Origin: Pseudoxanthomonas sp. J35
Lineage (GTDB): Bacteria; Pseudomonadota; Gammaproteobacteria; Xanthomonadales; Xanthomonadaceae
DNA length: 64,000 nt
Direction of reading: 5' to 3'
Assembly: GCF_000513995.1 (NCBI RefSeq)
Contig: NZ_KI911335.1
Location: 37,004-101,003, forward strand
The position numbers and the translations under genes are program-made. A model generated the notes under the pieces. It was not told where the DNA came from. It worked only from the letters and a program-made list of their open reading frames with translations, and searched no databases. Shown in pieces: positions 29,702 through 40,385 of this stretch. How positions within the stretch are numbered: position 1 is the first letter of the stretch; every line of letters begins with the position of its first letter.

Positions 29702-30154
29702 ATGAACTCCGGCCCGCGCGCGCGATTCCCTCGCAGCGCGCGGGTTCGTTTGCGCGCCGAATACACCGCGGTGTTCGAACAGGGCCGCCGCCTCGGCGAT
29801 GCCCTGTTCGGCCTGCACTGGGTGCCCGGCGAGCAGCCGGCCCGGCTGGGCCTGGCCGTGTCGCGCAAGGTCGACCCGCGCGCGGTCGGCCGCAACCGGA
29901 TCAAGCGCGTGCTGCGCGAGGCCACCCGCCACCTGCGCCCGCAGATGGCCGGCGGCGACTATGTGGTGGTCGCGCGCCCGGCCGCGGCCCGCGCCAGCAA
30001 CGCCCAGCTGGTCGAGGCCTACGTGAAACTGCTGCGGCGGCTGGGCGCATTGCCCCACCCGGTTGCCGGCGGCACAATGCCCGCGGCCACTCCGGCCGGA
30101 TTGCAGCCCTCTTCCCCGACTTCCTCTTCCAGGCCGGACCCCCACTCCGGCTGA
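29702..30154 (+). CDS. rnpA: Ribonuclease P protein component
   Basis: 150 residues. It has the RNase P protein signature [13 protein letters not shown] (around 64-76) after the basic N-terminus [20 protein letters not shown]. It assists the RNase P RNA in tRNA 5' processing. The C-terminal 30 residues ([20 protein letters not shown]) are an unstructured extension beyond the usual length of about 120. No separate yidD gene fits between this stop and yidC, only 13 bases away. Confidence 0.95.
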   Translation: MNSGPRARFPRSARVRLRAEYTAVFEQGRRLGDALFGLHWVPGEQPARLGLAVSRKVDPRAVGRNRIKRVLREATRHLRPQMAGGDYVVVARPAAARASNAQLVEAYVKLLRRLGALPHPVAGGTMPAATPAGLQPSSPTSSSRPDPHSG

Positions 30155-30167
30155 GCCTGCCTGCCCG

Positions 30168-31865
30168 ATGAACCAGACCCGCGTATTCCTGATCCTTGCC
30201 TGGCTGATGGTGGCGATGCTGCTGTGGATGGAGTGGGGCAAGGAGCAGGCCGCACCGGCCGCGCCCGCCACCCCGGCCGCCACCGCGACCACCGCCGCAG
30301 GCGTGCCCGCCGCGGTCCCGGCCCCGGTCGCCGGCGACGCCGCCGTGCCGGCCGCCACCGCGCCCTCAGTGCCGGCCGGCGCCGTGGCCGCGGCCCCGGC
30401 CGGCCCGAGCCGGGTCAGCGTGCGCACCGATACCCTGGAACTGGTCCTGGACGGCGGCGCCGTGCTGCAGGCCGACCTGCTGCAGTTCCCGCAGACCCGC
30501 GACGCCGGCAGCCCGCCGGTACGCCTGTTCGACACCGACCCGGCGAAGTTCTATGCCGCCCAGCTCGGCTGGGTCAGCGCCAGCGGCGCCGCGCCGAACC
30601 ACCAGTCCGGCTTCGTGCCCGAAGGCAGCGAGCGCGAGTTCGTCCTGGCCGACGGCCAGCAGCAGGTCGAAGTCCCCTTCATCTGGAACGGGCCGGACGG
30701 CGTCAGCATCCGCCGCACCTTCACCCTGACCCGCGGTTCCTACGCGATCGAAGTGCGCGACGAGGTGATCAACCGCGGCAGCGCGCCGTGGCAGGGCCAG
30801 GTCTACCGCCAGCTGATCCGCAAGCCGCCGGTGATCGAGCGCGGCTACACGAAGCCGGAGTCCTTCAGCTTCACCGGCGCGGCCTGGTACGACGGCGACT
30901 ACCAGCGCCGCAAGTTCGACGAGGACTACCTCGAGGACGGCCACGTCAACGCCAAGGCCGCGCGCGGCTGGATCGCGATGCTGCAGCACCACTTTTTCAG
31001 CGCCTGGATCCCCGAAGGCGAGCAGCCGTCGACGATCTCGCTGGACCAGCCGGCCACCGGCGCGCTGGTGCGCGCGCTGGGCGAGGTCGTGGAGGTCGCC
31101 CCGGGCGCCACCGTCACCAGCCAGGCCCGCCTGTACGTCGGCCCGAAGCTGGTCTCGCAGATCCGCGCCCAGCAGGTGCCGGGCCTGGAGCGCGCGGTCG
31201 ACTACAGCCAGTTCTCGATCCTGGCCCTGCTGGGCGAGGGCCTGTTCTGGGTGCTCAGCCACCTGTACGGCCTGTTCGGCAACTGGGGCTGGGCGATCAT
31301 CGGCCTGGTGGTGATCGTCAAGGCCATCATGTATCCGCTGTCCGCGGCGCAGTACAAGAGCTTCGCCAAGATGCGCAAGTTCCAGCCGCGCATCCAGCAA
31401 CTGAAGGAACGCTATGGCGACGACCGCCAGAAGTTCCAGGAAGCGATGATGGAGCTGTACCGCAAGGAGAAGATCAACCCCATGGGCGGCTGCCTGCCGA
31501 TCTTGGTGCAGATGCCGGTGTTCCTGGCGCTGTACTGGGTGCTGGTGGAGTCGGTCGAGCTGCGCCACGCGCCGTGGGTCCTGTGGATCCAGGACCTGAC
31601 CGCGCGCGACCCGTACTTCATCCTGCCGGTGATCAACGTGGCGGTGATGTGGTTCACCCAGAAGCTGCAGCCGGCCCCGGGCATGGATCCGGTGCAGCAG
31701 AAGATGATGCAGTTCATGCCGGTCGCCTTCGGCGTGATGATGGCCTTCTTCCCGGCCGGCCTGGTCCTGTACTGGGTCACCAACGGCGCGCTGGGCCTGC
31801 TGCAGCAGTGGTACATGATGAAGAAGCACGGCGAGCCGGCCCCGAAGCCCTCCACGGCGAAGTAA
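30168..31865 (+). CDS. yidC: Membrane protein insertase YidC
   Basis: 565 residues starting [23 protein letters not shown], a signal-anchor helix. An Ala/Pro-rich linker, the large periplasmic domain (about 75-335) and the conserved five-helix insertase core follow ([42 protein letters not shown]). It inserts membrane proteins alone or with SecYEG. The earlier in-frame start at 30063 overlaps rnpA and is rejected. A strong terminator follows at 31885-31914. Confidence 0.97.
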   Translation: MNQTRVFLILAWLMVAMLLWMEWGKEQAAPAAPATPAATATTAAGVPAAVPAPVAGDAAVPAATAPSVPAGAVAAAPAGPSRVSVRTDTLELVLDGGAVLQADLLQFPQTRDAGSPPVRLFDTDPAKFYAAQLGWVSASGAAPNHQSGFVPEGSEREFVLADGQQQVEVPFIWNGPDGVSIRRTFTLTRGSYAIEVRDEVINRGSAPWQGQVYRQLIRKPPVIERGYTKPESFSFTGAAWYDGDYQRRKFDEDYLEDGHVNAKAARGWIAMLQHHFFSAWIPEGEQPSTISLDQPATGALVRALGEVVEVAPGATVTSQARLYVGPKLVSQIRAQQVPGLERAVDYSQFSILALLGEGLFWVLSHLYGLFGNWGWAIIGLVVIVKAIMYPLSAAQYKSFAKMRKFQPRIQQLKERYGDDRQKFQEAMMELYRKEKINPMGGCLPILVQMPVFLALYWVLVESVELRHAPWVLWIQDLTARDPYFILPVINVAVMWFTQKLQPAPGMDPVQQKMMQFMPVAFGVMMAFFPAGLVLYWVTNGALGLLQQWYMMKKHGEPAPKPSTAK

Positions 31866-31884
31866 GGCCGGACCGCACGACCAA

Positions 31885-31914
31885 GGAACCCGCCGCCAGG
31901 CGGGTTCCTTCTTT
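31885..31914 (+). terminator. Rho-independent terminator after yidC
   Basis: Perfect 10-bp stem GGAACCCGCC (31885-31894) with GGCGGGTTCC (31899-31908), loop GCCA, followed by TTCTTT. It separates yidC from mnmE. Confidence 0.85.
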
Positions 31915-31974
31915 GTGGCGGCAGGCAACGCCGCGAACCGCTAGGCTCTCCACCACCCCGAAGGCCGGATACCG

Positions 31975-33312
31975 ATGAACCCGCCCGACACCATCGCCGC
32001 GATCGCCACCGCGCCGGGCGCCGGCGGCGTCGGCATCGTGCGCCTGTCCGGGCCGCGCGCGCTGGAGATCGCGCGGGCGCTGTGCGGCCGCGAGGCGCCG
32101 CCGCGGCAGGCGCTGCGCGCGCTGTTCCGCGACGCCGCCGGCGAGGTGATCGACGACGGCATCGTCCTGGCCTTCCCCGCGCCGCGCAGTTTCACCGGCG
32201 AGGACGTGGCCGAACTGCAGGCGCACGGCAGCCCGGTGCTGCTGCGCGCGCTGGTGGCGCGCTGCATCGAACTGGGCGCGCGCCAGGCGCGGCCGGGCGA
32301 GTTCAGCGAACGTGCCTTCCTCAACGGCAAGCTCGACCTGGTCCAGGCCGAGGCCATCGCCGACATCATCGCGGCCGCCGACGTGCGCGCCGCACGCGCG
32401 GCGCGGCGTTCGCTGGACGGCGTGTTCTCGCAGCGCGTCGAGGCGCTGGCCGAGATCCTGCTGCGCCTGCGCGTGCACGTGGAGGCGGCGATCGATTTCG
32501 TCGACGAGCCGATCGAGACGCTCGGCATCCCCGCGGTCCGCAACGGCATCGAACAGCTGCGCACCGACCTGCGCACCCTGCTGGCCGAGGCCGAGCGCGG
32601 CCGCCGCCTGCGTGACGGCCTGCACGCGGTGCTGCTGGGCCCGCCCAACGCCGGCAAGAGTTCGCTGCTCAATGCGTTGGCCGGCGACGCCCGCGCCATC
32701 GTCGCCGACGTTGCCGGCACCACCCGCGACGTGCTGCGCGAGACCGTGCGCATCGACGGCCTGGAACTGGTCCTGGCCGACACCGCCGGCCTGCGCGAGG
32801 GCGGCGACGAGATCGAGCGCGAAGGCATGCGCCGTGCCCACGCCGAGGTGCAGCGTGCCGACGTGGCCCTGCTGGTGCTGGACGCGCGCGACCCGCAGGC
32901 CGGCCGCGCCGCGCTGGAGGCCGCCGCCGCCGGCGTGCCCAGGCAGCTGTGGATCCTCAACAAGTCCGACCTGCTCGATCCGGGCGCGCCGCCCCCCGCC
33001 GGCGGCATCGCCGTGTCGGCGAAGACCGGCGCCGGGCTGGATGCCCTGCACGCCGCGCTGCGCGAACTGGCCGCCGGCGGCGCGCCGGACGCGGTCGAAG
33101 GCGAGTTCAGCGCCCGGGCCCGCCAGGTCGGCGAACTGCAGCGGACCTCGGAACACGCCGCCGCCGCGCTCGCCGAACTGGATGCCGGCCACCTCGAGCT
33201 GGCCGCCGAGGAGCTGCGCCTGGGTCATGCCGCGCTCGGCCGCATCACCGGCCAGGTCAGCGCCGACGAACTGCTCGGCCACATCTTCTCCAGCTTCTGT
33301 ATTGGCAAGTAG
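31975..33312 (+). CDS. mnmE: tRNA modification GTPase MnmE
   Basis: 445 residues. The N-terminal folate-binding domain ([21 protein letters not shown]), a helical domain with an inserted G domain ([21 protein letters not shown]) and the essential C-terminal CIGK (C442) are all present. With MnmG it modifies U34 of tRNAs at the wobble position. mnmG is not in the window. The start at 31975 gives the standard N-terminus. Confidence 0.97.
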   Translation: MNPPDTIAAIATAPGAGGVGIVRLSGPRALEIARALCGREAPPRQALRALFRDAAGEVIDDGIVLAFPAPRSFTGEDVAELQAHGSPVLLRALVARCIELGARQARPGEFSERAFLNGKLDLVQAEAIADIIAAADVRAARAARRSLDGVFSQRVEALAEILLRLRVHVEAAIDFVDEPIETLGIPAVRNGIEQLRTDLRTLLAEAERGRRLRDGLHAVLLGPPNAGKSSLLNALAGDARAIVADVAGTTRDVLRETVRIDGLELVLADTAGLREGGDEIEREGMRRAHAEVQRADVALLVLDARDPQAGRAALEAAAAGVPRQLWILNKSDLLDPGAPPPAGGIAVSAKTGAGLDALHAALRELAAGGAPDAVEGEFSARARQVGELQRTSEHAAAALAELDAGHLELAAEELRLGHAALGRITGQVSADELLGHIFSSFCIGK

Positions 33313-33492
33313 TTCGCCAATCGTTGATCTGTGTCACACTTTTTCGCGGCGATCGTGCCCGCGACATTCCCGCCAGGGCCGTGCCGCGCTTGTGATGCGG
33401 GCCGGCGAGGTTGACAATCGGCTGGGGATGGCGCGAGCTGAAAGGGGATCGTGCCAGATGCCGTACAACAGCTTTTCCACGGGGGAGTACTG

Positions 33493-34482
33493 ATGTTGTC
33501 CATGACGATTTCGCCGAAGTCGCGGCTGTGCGCGGGCCTGTTGCTGGCCATTGCGCTGGGCGCCTGCTCCAAGCAGGAAGAATCCGCGCCGGCCACCGCC
33601 GCGGAAGGCACGCGCGCCTCCACTGCCGCGGCCCCGGCCCCGGCCGTCGCCGCCGAGGTGCAGGCGATGGGCGCCGACCAGCTGCGCGAAGCCGCCGGCC
33701 AGGCCCTGCGCGAGAACCGGATGTACGCGCCGGCCGGCGACAACGCCATGGAGTACTACCTGGCCCTGCGCGACAAGCTGCCCGACGATGCCGCGGTGGC
33801 CAGCGCGCTGACCGACCTGATGCCGTACACCGTGATCGCCGCCGAGCAGGCGGTGGCGCGCGAGCAGTTCGACGAAGCCCAGCGCCTGGCGGCGCTGATC
33901 GAGAAGGCCGACAGCGCCGCCCCGGCGCTGCCGCGCCTGCGCCAGGCCATCAACAACGCGCAGCAGGCGGTGGCCCAGCGCAGCGAGGCCGAGGCTGCCC
34001 GCGCCAAGGCCGAAGCCGAGGCCCGCCAGAAGCAGCTGGCCGCGCAGCAGGCGGCGCAGCAGGCTGCCGAGGCCGAGGCAGCCCGCCGCCTGGCCGAGCA
34101 GCAGGAGGCCGCGCGCCAGGAAGCCGCCCGCCGCGAGGCCGAGCAGCGCGAAGCCGCCGCCCGCCAGGCCGCGGCCCAGCAGCAGCATCAGCAGGCCGCG
34201 CAGGTCGCGCAGCAGGCCCCGGCGCAGCGCAACCTGCGTCCGATCAGCATGCCGGCGCCGCGTTATCCGCCCGATGCGCTGCGCGCGGGCCTGTCCGGCG
34301 AGGTGCTGGTCGAGTTCACCGTGGGCAGCGACGGTTCGGTCACCGACGCGCGCGTGCTGCGCGCCAACCCGGCCCGCACCTTCGACCGCGAAGCGCTCAA
34401 CGCGGTCCGTCGCTGGCGCTTCGAGCCGGTCGACGCGCCGGTCACCACCCGTCGCACCGTGGCCTTCAGCCCGGGCGGCTGA
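33493..34482 (+). CDS. Lipoprotein with C-terminal TonB domain
   Basis: 329 residues. A lipoprotein signal ends in ALGAC (C25). A disordered Ala-rich segment and a small helical region follow, then a long Ala/Glu/Gln-rich predicted coiled coil (about 165-240, with repeats such as AEAARAKAEAEARQKQ). The C-terminal TonB-like domain (about 245-329) has RYPPDALRAGLSGEVLVEF. The ATG at 33493 has GGGGGAG six bases upstream; a GTG at 33451 is in frame but lacks support. A TonB-domain protein anchored by lipid, probably in the outer membrane, cannot be driven by ExbB in the usual way, so its role is unclear. Confidence 0.8.
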   Translation: MLSMTISPKSRLCAGLLLAIALGACSKQEESAPATAAEGTRASTAAAPAPAVAAEVQAMGADQLREAAGQALRENRMYAPAGDNAMEYYLALRDKLPDDAAVASALTDLMPYTVIAAEQAVAREQFDEAQRLAALIEKADSAAPALPRLRQAINNAQQAVAQRSEAEAARAKAEAEARQKQLAAQQAAQQAAEAEAARRLAEQQEAARQEAARREAEQREAAARQAAAQQQHQQAAQVAQQAPAQRNLRPISMPAPRYPPDALRAGLSGEVLVEFTVGSDGSVTDARVLRANPARTFDREALNAVRRWRFEPVDAPVTTRRTVAFSPGG

Positions 34483-34503
34483 CCGGTTCCACGTGCCGCA
34501 TGG

Positions 34504-34533
34504 AAAGGCCCGGCATTGCCGGGCCTTTCTTTT
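34504..34533. terminator. Bidirectional Rho-independent terminator
   Basis: An 11-bp perfect stem, AAAGGCCCGGC (34504-34514) with GCCGGGCCTTT (34518-34528), loop ATT, followed on the plus strand by CTTTT. It lies between the convergent TonB-domain lipoprotein and the ABC permease gene, and the A-run on the other side serves the minus strand weakly. Confidence 0.85.
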
Positions 34534-34553
34534 CGCCGCAGGGTCAGCAGCGA

Positions 34554-35731
34554 TCAGGTGGAGATGGCCAGCTTCTCCTGGCGGTAGCGCATCACCGCCG
34601 CCAGCCATAGCAGCAGGGCCAGGCCCAGGCTGCTGCCGAGGTAGACGGCCCACACCTGCGCGGTGATCGGCTCGCTGCGGATCACCTTCAGCAGCAGTTG
34701 GTTCTGCGCCAGGAACGGCACCGCGAACTGCCACAGCTGGGTCTTCACCGGGTTCACCATCAGCATCAGCGTCGGGATCATCGGCAGCAGCATCAGCCAG
34801 GTCATGTGGCTCTGCGCTTCCTTCAGGCTCTTGGCCGCCGCAGCGAGGAAGGTCAGCAGCGAGGTGCCGACCAGCAGCATCGGCAGCAGCACGAACAGCA
34901 TCTTGCCGATCGACAGCAGCGACACGTCCAGCGAGCGCGCCACGCCGGTGGACATCTGCGCGCTGAGCTTCAGCGCCAGTAGCGCCAGCAGCAGCGTGAC
35001 CAGGCCCAGCGCGATCGCCGCGGCGATCTTGCCGCTGACGATGGCGCCCCGGGAGGCCGGCGTGGCCAGCAGCGGTTCCAGCGACTGCCGTTCGCGTTCG
35101 CCGGCGGTGACGTCCAGCACCAGGGCCGCTCCGCCGAGGAAGGCGGTGATGATCAGGAAGTACGGCAGGATCGTCGCCAGCAGGCGCCCGCGCTTGGCCT
35201 CCGGCGTGGACACGTCCAGCGTGCCCACGCTTACCGGCCGCGCCACCGAGGCGTCGATGCCGCGCACCATCAGGCGCAGCGAGCCGACCTGGCCGCCGTA
35301 GGCGGCCAGCGCCCCGCGCAGCCGCTGCCCGGGGATCTCGGCGTCGGGCTGGGTCGAGTCCAGCATCACCTCCACCAGCGCCGGGCGGCCGGCGCGCCAG
35401 TCCTCGGCGAAGCCTTCGGAAATGCGCAGGCCCACGTCGTGCTGCTGCGTGCGCAGGGCGTGCTCCAGGTCGGCGGGCGGTTCGATCGCACGGATGTCCT
35501 GGGTGCCGAGGAACGCCACCAGGTTGGGTGCCCGTTCGATGCCGATGGTCGGCACCTCAAGGACCTGCTGGATCTGGGTGCGTGTGCGCTTCTCGCCGAG
35601 CGTGCCCAGGCCCAGGATGATCGCCGGGAACAGCAGCGGGCTCAGCAGCAGGGTCAGCGCCAGGGTGCGGCGGTCGCGGCTGATGTCGCGCAGCTCCTTG
35701 AGCATCACCGTCCACGTCGTTGCCAGGATGC

Positions 35732-35735
<4 letters not shown>
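34554..35735 (-). CDS. ABC exporter permease, NatB/ABC-2 type
   Basis: 393 residues with one N-terminal and five C-terminal membrane segments around a large extracytoplasmic loop (about 45-195), the layout of NatB/CcmB-like ABC-2 permeases. The block DVTAGERERQSLEPLLATPA is diagnostic of the family. The start ATG overlaps the upstream ATPase stop as ATGA (35732-35735), so the pair is coupled. Family members export sodium or drugs; the substrate here is unknown. Confidence 0.85.
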
Positions 35736-36478
<743 letters not shown>

Positions 36479-36509
36479 GGCGCGTCTCCCGCGTGGATGC
36501 GTCGGTTCA

Positions 36510-38030
36510 TCAGGGTTCCCATCCGTTGAAGCTGGTGAAGGGCGGCACGTAGGTCATCGAGTCCAGGCAGCTGGCGTCCAGCGCCTTGGCATCGGCCGAT
36601 TCCATGAACCGGCCCAGCAGGCGCGGCATGCAGCCCTGGCCGAAGGTGCCGTGGCCCTGGCCGCGCAGGACGAGGTGGCGGCCGTTGGGCAGGTGCTCCA
36701 GCACGCGCTCGCCGAACCGCGGCGGCGTCACCGGATCCAGTTCGCCGGACAGCAGCAGCACGGGCAGGTCCGAAGCCAGCGGCGCGGTGAAGTCGTCCGG
36801 ACGGCCGCCATGCGGCCAGTGCGGGCAGGCGGCGAAGAACATCCGCGCCACGTCCGGGCCGAGCAGCGTGCCTTCGGCGCTGTCGTCGCGGTGGCGGTCC
36901 GCGTCCTCGGCGCAGATCACCGACCACTGCATGCCGCGCGCCATCGCCCCGCCCATGCTGCGGCCCATCAGTTCATACAGCGACATCAGCGGCGCGTAGC
37001 GGCCGTGGCTGGCTTCGTCCAGCACCAGCGGCAGCAGCGCCGCGGTCTGCGGCATGTACGAGAACATGAAGGCCAGGCTGGTCACGGTCTGGGCGTTGAC
37101 CGTGCCGGTGCGGATCTCGCCGGTGGTCGGGTCGCGGTACTCGACCGCCGCCGGGTTGGCGCGCAGCCGCTCGACCAGGCCGGCCAGCTGCGCCCGCGCG
37201 TCCTGCGGGAAGCGCTGCGCGCAGGCGGGCAGCTGCCGGCAGCGCTCTGACTGCAGCGCCAGCGCATCCTCGAAGGTCCGCGCGAACTCGCCGCCGACGA
37301 CCAGGTCGTTCGGCGCTACGCCGTCGAGGACGATGCTGCGCACGTGCTGCGGATAGCGCCTGGCATACTGCTGCGCCACGCGCGTGCCGTAGGAACCGCC
37401 GACCAGGTTGATCTTCTCCGCGCCGATGGCCGCGCGCACCGCATCGAGGTCGGCGATGGCGTCGGTGGTGGTGTAGAAGCGCGTGTCGGCGCGTTCGGCC
37501 ACCTCCGCGGCGCAGCGTCGCGCGAACGCGGCGATGGCTTCCGCATCCGCCGGACCGGCCTGCTCCTGCTCCTCTTCCGTCGGCTCGCAGGCCAGCAGGT
37601 TGGAACCGCCGGTGCCGCGCTGGTCGACCAGCAGGACGTGCCGCTGGCGGCGTACCTGGGCGAACGCGCCGTCGATCATCGGCCACACCTGCACCGCCGA
37701 CTGGCCCGGGCCGCCGGCGAGGAAGAACACCGGATCGTCCGTCGCCGCGCCCTCGTTGGTGGCCGGCAGCCAGGCGAGGTTGAGCCGGATCCTGCGCCCT
37801 CCGGGATTGCTGCGGTCCTCGGGCACCTCGAAGCTGGCGCAATGCGCCTGCACGTTGTCCATGCCCTGGCCGCTGGCCAGCGTGCATGGCTCGAAGGCGA
37901 TGTCGCCGTAATGGCGGGTGGCGCTGGCTTGCCTGGCCTGTTCGGCGTCGTCGCAGCCGCCCAGCAGCGCGACCGCCAGCGCCAGGGCGCCGAGACGGAA
38001 CACCTGCTTGCGTGGATTACCGGGGGTCAT
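36510..38030 (-). CDS. Secreted lipoprotein alpha/beta hydrolase (S33 tripeptidyl aminopeptidase-like)
   Basis: 506 residues. The lipoprotein signal MTPGNPRKQVFRLGALALAVALLGGC places the lipidated Cys at C26. The hydrolase fold shows the oxyanion region AGGPGQSA, the strand DQRGTGGSNLL, nucleophile S213 in GGSYGTR, Asp in SGELDPVTPP and His in GQGHGTF. The layout matches S33 prolyl/tripeptidyl aminopeptidases that release N-terminal peptides in the periplasm or outside. The ATG at 38030 has GGAG about ten bases upstream. The gap to natA-like is 31 bases. Confidence 0.88.
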   Translation of the reverse strand: MTPGNPRKQVFRLGALALAVALLGGCDDAEQARQASATRHYGDIAFEPCTLASGQGMDNVQAHCASFEVPEDRSNPGGRRIRLNLAWLPATNEGAATDDPVFFLAGGPGQSAVQVWPMIDGAFAQVRRQRHVLLVDQRGTGGSNLLACEPTEEEQEQAGPADAEAIAAFARRCAAEVAERADTRFYTTTDAIADLDAVRAAIGAEKINLVGGSYGTRVAQQYARRYPQHVRSIVLDGVAPNDLVVGGEFARTFEDALALQSERCRQLPACAQRFPQDARAQLAGLVERLRANPAAVEYRDPTTGEIRTGTVNAQTVTSLAFMFSYMPQTAALLPLVLDEASHGRYAPLMSLYELMGRSMGGAMARGMQWSVICAEDADRHRDDSAEGTLLGPDVARMFFAACPHWPHGGRPDDFTAPLASDLPVLLLSGELDPVTPPRFGERVLEHLPNGRHLVLRGQGHGTFGQGCMPRLLGRFMESADAKALDASCLDSMTYVPPFTSFNGWEP

Positions 38031-38088
38031 CGAACGGGTTCTCCGGTGGATGGAAGTTGGAAGGAAGTGGAGCAACGGGCGCGCCTGC

Positions 38089-38283
38089 TCAGTCTTCCGG
38101 CAGGAACACGTCCTCGATGCGCAGCGCGAACAGCTTCGCGATGCGGAACGCCAGCGGCAGGCTGGGGTCGTACTTGCCCGTCTCCAGCGCGTTGATCGTC
38201 TGCCGCGACACCTGCAGCCGTTCGGCCAGCTCGCCCTGCGACCAGGCCCGCGCCTCGCGCAGCTCGCGCAAGCGGTTGTTCAT
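38089..38283 (-). CDS. Small XRE-family helix-turn-helix regulator
   Basis: A 64-residue protein that is a single HTH domain, with the recognition segment [20 protein letters not shown] (21-40). The same short YozG/SinR-like type is often encoded next to small membrane proteins. It follows the membrane protein gene by 10 bases and probably autoregulates this three-gene unit. Confidence 0.9.
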   Translation of the reverse strand: MNNRLRELREARAWSQGELAERLQVSRQTINALETGKYDPSLPLAFRIAKLFALRIEDVFLPED

Positions 38284-38293
38284 CGGCCAGCGC

Positions 38294-38878
38294 TCACTGG
38301 TAACGCCTTGAGACCGCGACCTTGGCCAGGCCGTAGGCGAAGCAGACCAGCGGGAACACCCAGATCATCGCCGCGCTCGCCGGCACGTCGATGACCTTCG
38401 CCGCCTGCAGGAAACCGCCAGACATGTACAGCAGGCAGACGAAGGCGGTGGCGATGCTCACCGCTTCCAGCTCGATGCGCTGCTGCAGCTCGTCCACGTC
38501 GCGGATGTAGCGCACGATCGCGCGCAGGGCGAAGGCGATCGGCGGCACCGGCAGCAGCGCCACCACCGCGCGCAGGGCCGGATCCATGTCCACCCGCTTG
38601 AGCACGGTGACCGACAGCAGAAGCACCGCCACGTACGCGCCCATCGCCAGCAGCAGCTCACGCGTATAGCGCCGGCGCAGGCCGGCCGGGGCCACGTCGC
38701 AGGAATCGGGCAGGCGCCAGCGCAGCAGCGCGGCGAACCCCAGGCCCAGGCCGGTGCCGAACAGCAGCCCCACGACCAGCGCCGGGACCTGGCCCGGCAG
38801 CAGGCGCGGCAGGCCGAATCCAAGCACGCCGCAGGCCACCGCCCCGCCGAGCAGGACGCCGGGATGGGAGGCGTTCAT
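38294..38878 (-). CDS. Multipass membrane protein of unknown function
   Basis: 194 residues with about six hydrophobic segments and few charged residues between them except around [12 protein letters not shown] and [16 protein letters not shown]. The start ATG overlaps the upstream 55-residue gene as ATGA. It is followed by the HTH gene. I do not recognise it; small membrane-protein plus XRE pairs of this form are common in xanthomonads. Confidence 0.75.
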   Translation of the reverse strand: MNASHPGVLLGGAVACGVLGFGLPRLLPGQVPALVVGLLFGTGLGLGFAALLRWRLPDSCDVAPAGLRRRYTRELLLAMGAYVAVLLLSVTVLKRVDMDPALRAVVALLPVPPIAFALRAIVRYIRDVDELQQRIELEAVSIATAFVCLLYMSGGFLQAAKVIDVPASAAMIWVFPLVCFAYGLAKVAVSRRYQ

Positions 38879-39042
38879 CGCCCGCCTCCCGCGCGGAGAC
38901 ACGCGACCAGCCCCAGCCCGGTAAACAGCAGGCCGGCGACGAGCATGCCCGGCACCCGTATCCCGGCCAGCCAGGCGCCCAGCACGGCCAGGCCCGTGCC
39001 GAGGAAGCCATCAGCGGAATCCTTGCTGCAGAAGCTGTCCAT
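38875..39042 (-). CDS. Small membrane protein of the HTH unit
   Basis: A 55-residue peptide, MDSFCSKDSADGFLGTG, then two hydrophobic stretches (about 15-32 and 33-49). Its stop overlaps the next ATG as ATGA. It is the first gene of a three-gene unit (two membrane proteins, HTH). No family recognised. Confidence 0.6.
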   Translation of the reverse strand: MDSFCSKDSADGFLGTGLAVLGAWLAGIRVPGMLVAGLLFTGLGLVACLRAGGGR

Positions 39043-39136
39043 CGCCCTACTCCCTGTCAAGCGTGCTTGACAGACGATAGGGACGAGGGTGGGCGTGTGT
39101 CAATCGTCCTTTACAAGGGGCGGCCCAAGCCCCTTT

Positions 39137-39448
39137 CCCCCGCGCTGCCGCGGCTCCGTCCGAAGCCCGCCACCCCATTCAACGGCAGAGCACACGGGAT
39201 GCGGTGAGTCCGCAGACGCGTGGCGACGCGCCAGACGTCGCCAGCGCCCCTCGTTCATTCCCGGCGCCCCCCGCGCTGCCGCGGCTCCGTCCGAAGCTCG
39301 CCACCCCAGCGCTTCGAACAGCACGAGGCGCACAGGATGCGGTGAGTCAATTGACGCGTGGCGACGCGTCAGACGTCGCCAGCGCCCCAGTTCATTCCCG
39401 GCGCCCCCCCCGCGCTGCCGCGGCTCCGTCCGAAGCTCGCCACGCCAA
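39137..39448. repeat. Three-copy non-coding repeat in a 479-base intergenic region
   Basis: The 39043-39521 gap between the small membrane gene and fpr contains no gene. A unit of about 41 bases starting CCCCGCGCTGCCGCGGCTCC occurs at 39137-39177, 39267-39308 and 39407-39448 with one or two changes. The spacers between copies are themselves repeated (for example GATGCGGTGAGTC and GCGTGGCGACGCG). The period is about 130-140 bases. Reading frames cross it on the minus strand but look like translated repeat. Function is unknown. Confidence 0.75.
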
Positions 39449-39521
39449 TGCTTTCGAACAGCAGGACGCAGAGAATGTCCGCTGCGGAGCAACGCGCGCG
39501 GAGACCGTGATCGCCGGCGTC

Positions 39522-40283
39522 CTACTTGTTGCTGACGTACTTCTCGCGGCGGATCTGCGCCACCGGCAGCCCGTAACCCTTCAGCGCCTCGAAGCTCGCG
39601 TCGACCATGTCCGGATTGCCGCACAGGTAGGCGATGTCCCCGGCCGGATCCGGCGCGAACTCCGCCAGCTGCTGCTGCACGTAGCCATGGCGCACGTCCG
39701 GATGGTCCAGTGCCGAACCGGCCGCCGGCAGCTCGCGCGACAGGCACGGCACGTAACGGAAGCCCGGATGCGCCTCGGCGAAGGCACGGAAATCGTCCGC
39801 GTAGAGCAGCTCGCCCGGCGTCCGCGCGCCGGACAGCAGCACCACCTCGATCCCGCGCTCACGGATCTGCTGCGCCAGCACCGGCAGCATCGAACGGTAC
39901 GGCGTCACGCCCGTACCGGTGGCGATCAGCAGGTAGCGGCGGTTGCGGTCGCCCGGCATCAGGCAGAAACGCCCGTACGGACCACTGGCGTTGACCCGGT
40001 CGCCCACCGCCAGCCCCTCGAACAGCGCCGTGGCCGCGCCTCCCGGCACGTGGCTGACCGCGATCTCCACCGCCTCGCCCGGACCGATCGCATGGTCGTG
40101 GATCGTCGCCAGCGAATAGCTGCGCCGCGCCGGCGTGCCGTCGGCGTAGTCGAAGTGGATCTGGATGAATTGCCCCGGAACGAAGTCCAGCGGCTTGCCA
40201 TCGTCGCGCGCCAGCACGTAGTGGCCGATGGTGGGCGCCAGCATGCGGCGTTCGACGAGGCGGAGCGGGAACTGGACGGGCAC
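39522..40283 (-). CDS. fpr: Ferredoxin--NADP reductase
   Basis: 253 residues. The FAD-binding motif ARRSYSLAT, the NADP-binding LIATGTGVTPYRSML and the C-terminal block EKYVSNK match bacterial Fpr. It exchanges electrons between NADPH and ferredoxin or flavodoxin. The start is a GTG at 40283 (VPVQFPLRLVERRM); an ATG at 40244 is the other choice, which would delete the first strand. It is divergent from yadG, sharing about 100 bases of upstream DNA. Confidence 0.9.
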   Translation of the reverse strand: MPVQFPLRLVERRMLAPTIGHYVLARDDGKPLDFVPGQFIQIHFDYADGTPARRSYSLATIHDHAIGPGEAVEIAVSHVPGGAATALFEGLAVGDRVNASGPYGRFCLMPGDRNRRYLLIATGTGVTPYRSMLPVLAQQIRERGIEVVLLSGARTPGELLYADDFRAFAEAHPGFRYVPCLSRELPAAGSALDHPDVRHGYVQQQLAEFAPDPAGDIAYLCGNPDMVDASFEALKGYGLPVAQIRREKYVSNK

Positions 40284-40334
40284 GATGGTGGATTTCGCAA
40301 CAGTGTGTAGCCGGGTCCAGGCCCGAGACGCTCC

Positions 40335-40340
40335 TATAAT
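40335..40340 (+). promoter_or_regulatory. Consensus -10 box upstream of yadG
   Basis: A perfect TATAAT located 45 bases before the yadG-like ATG; no strong -35 is obvious. It lies in the divergent fpr-yadG gap. Confidence 0.5.
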
Positions 40341-40385
40341 AGCCGTTGCCCAGAGCAGGCGCCGACCCGGCGCGAAGGCCCCCCG

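Noticed and set aside
33331..33350. TGTGTCACAC as a possible CRP/Clp binding site upstream of the TonB-domain lipoprotein
   Set aside because: The half sites lack the required six-base spacing of TGTGA-N6-TCACA.
34486..34495. A parS-like half site GTTCCACGTG after the TonB-domain lipoprotein
   Set aside because: Only one half of the palindrome is present; the second half does not match.
39100..39747. A 215-codon minus-strand protein over the triplicated repeat
   Set aside because: Its sequence is a translation of the DNA repeat and it overlaps the 3' part of fpr in another frame.
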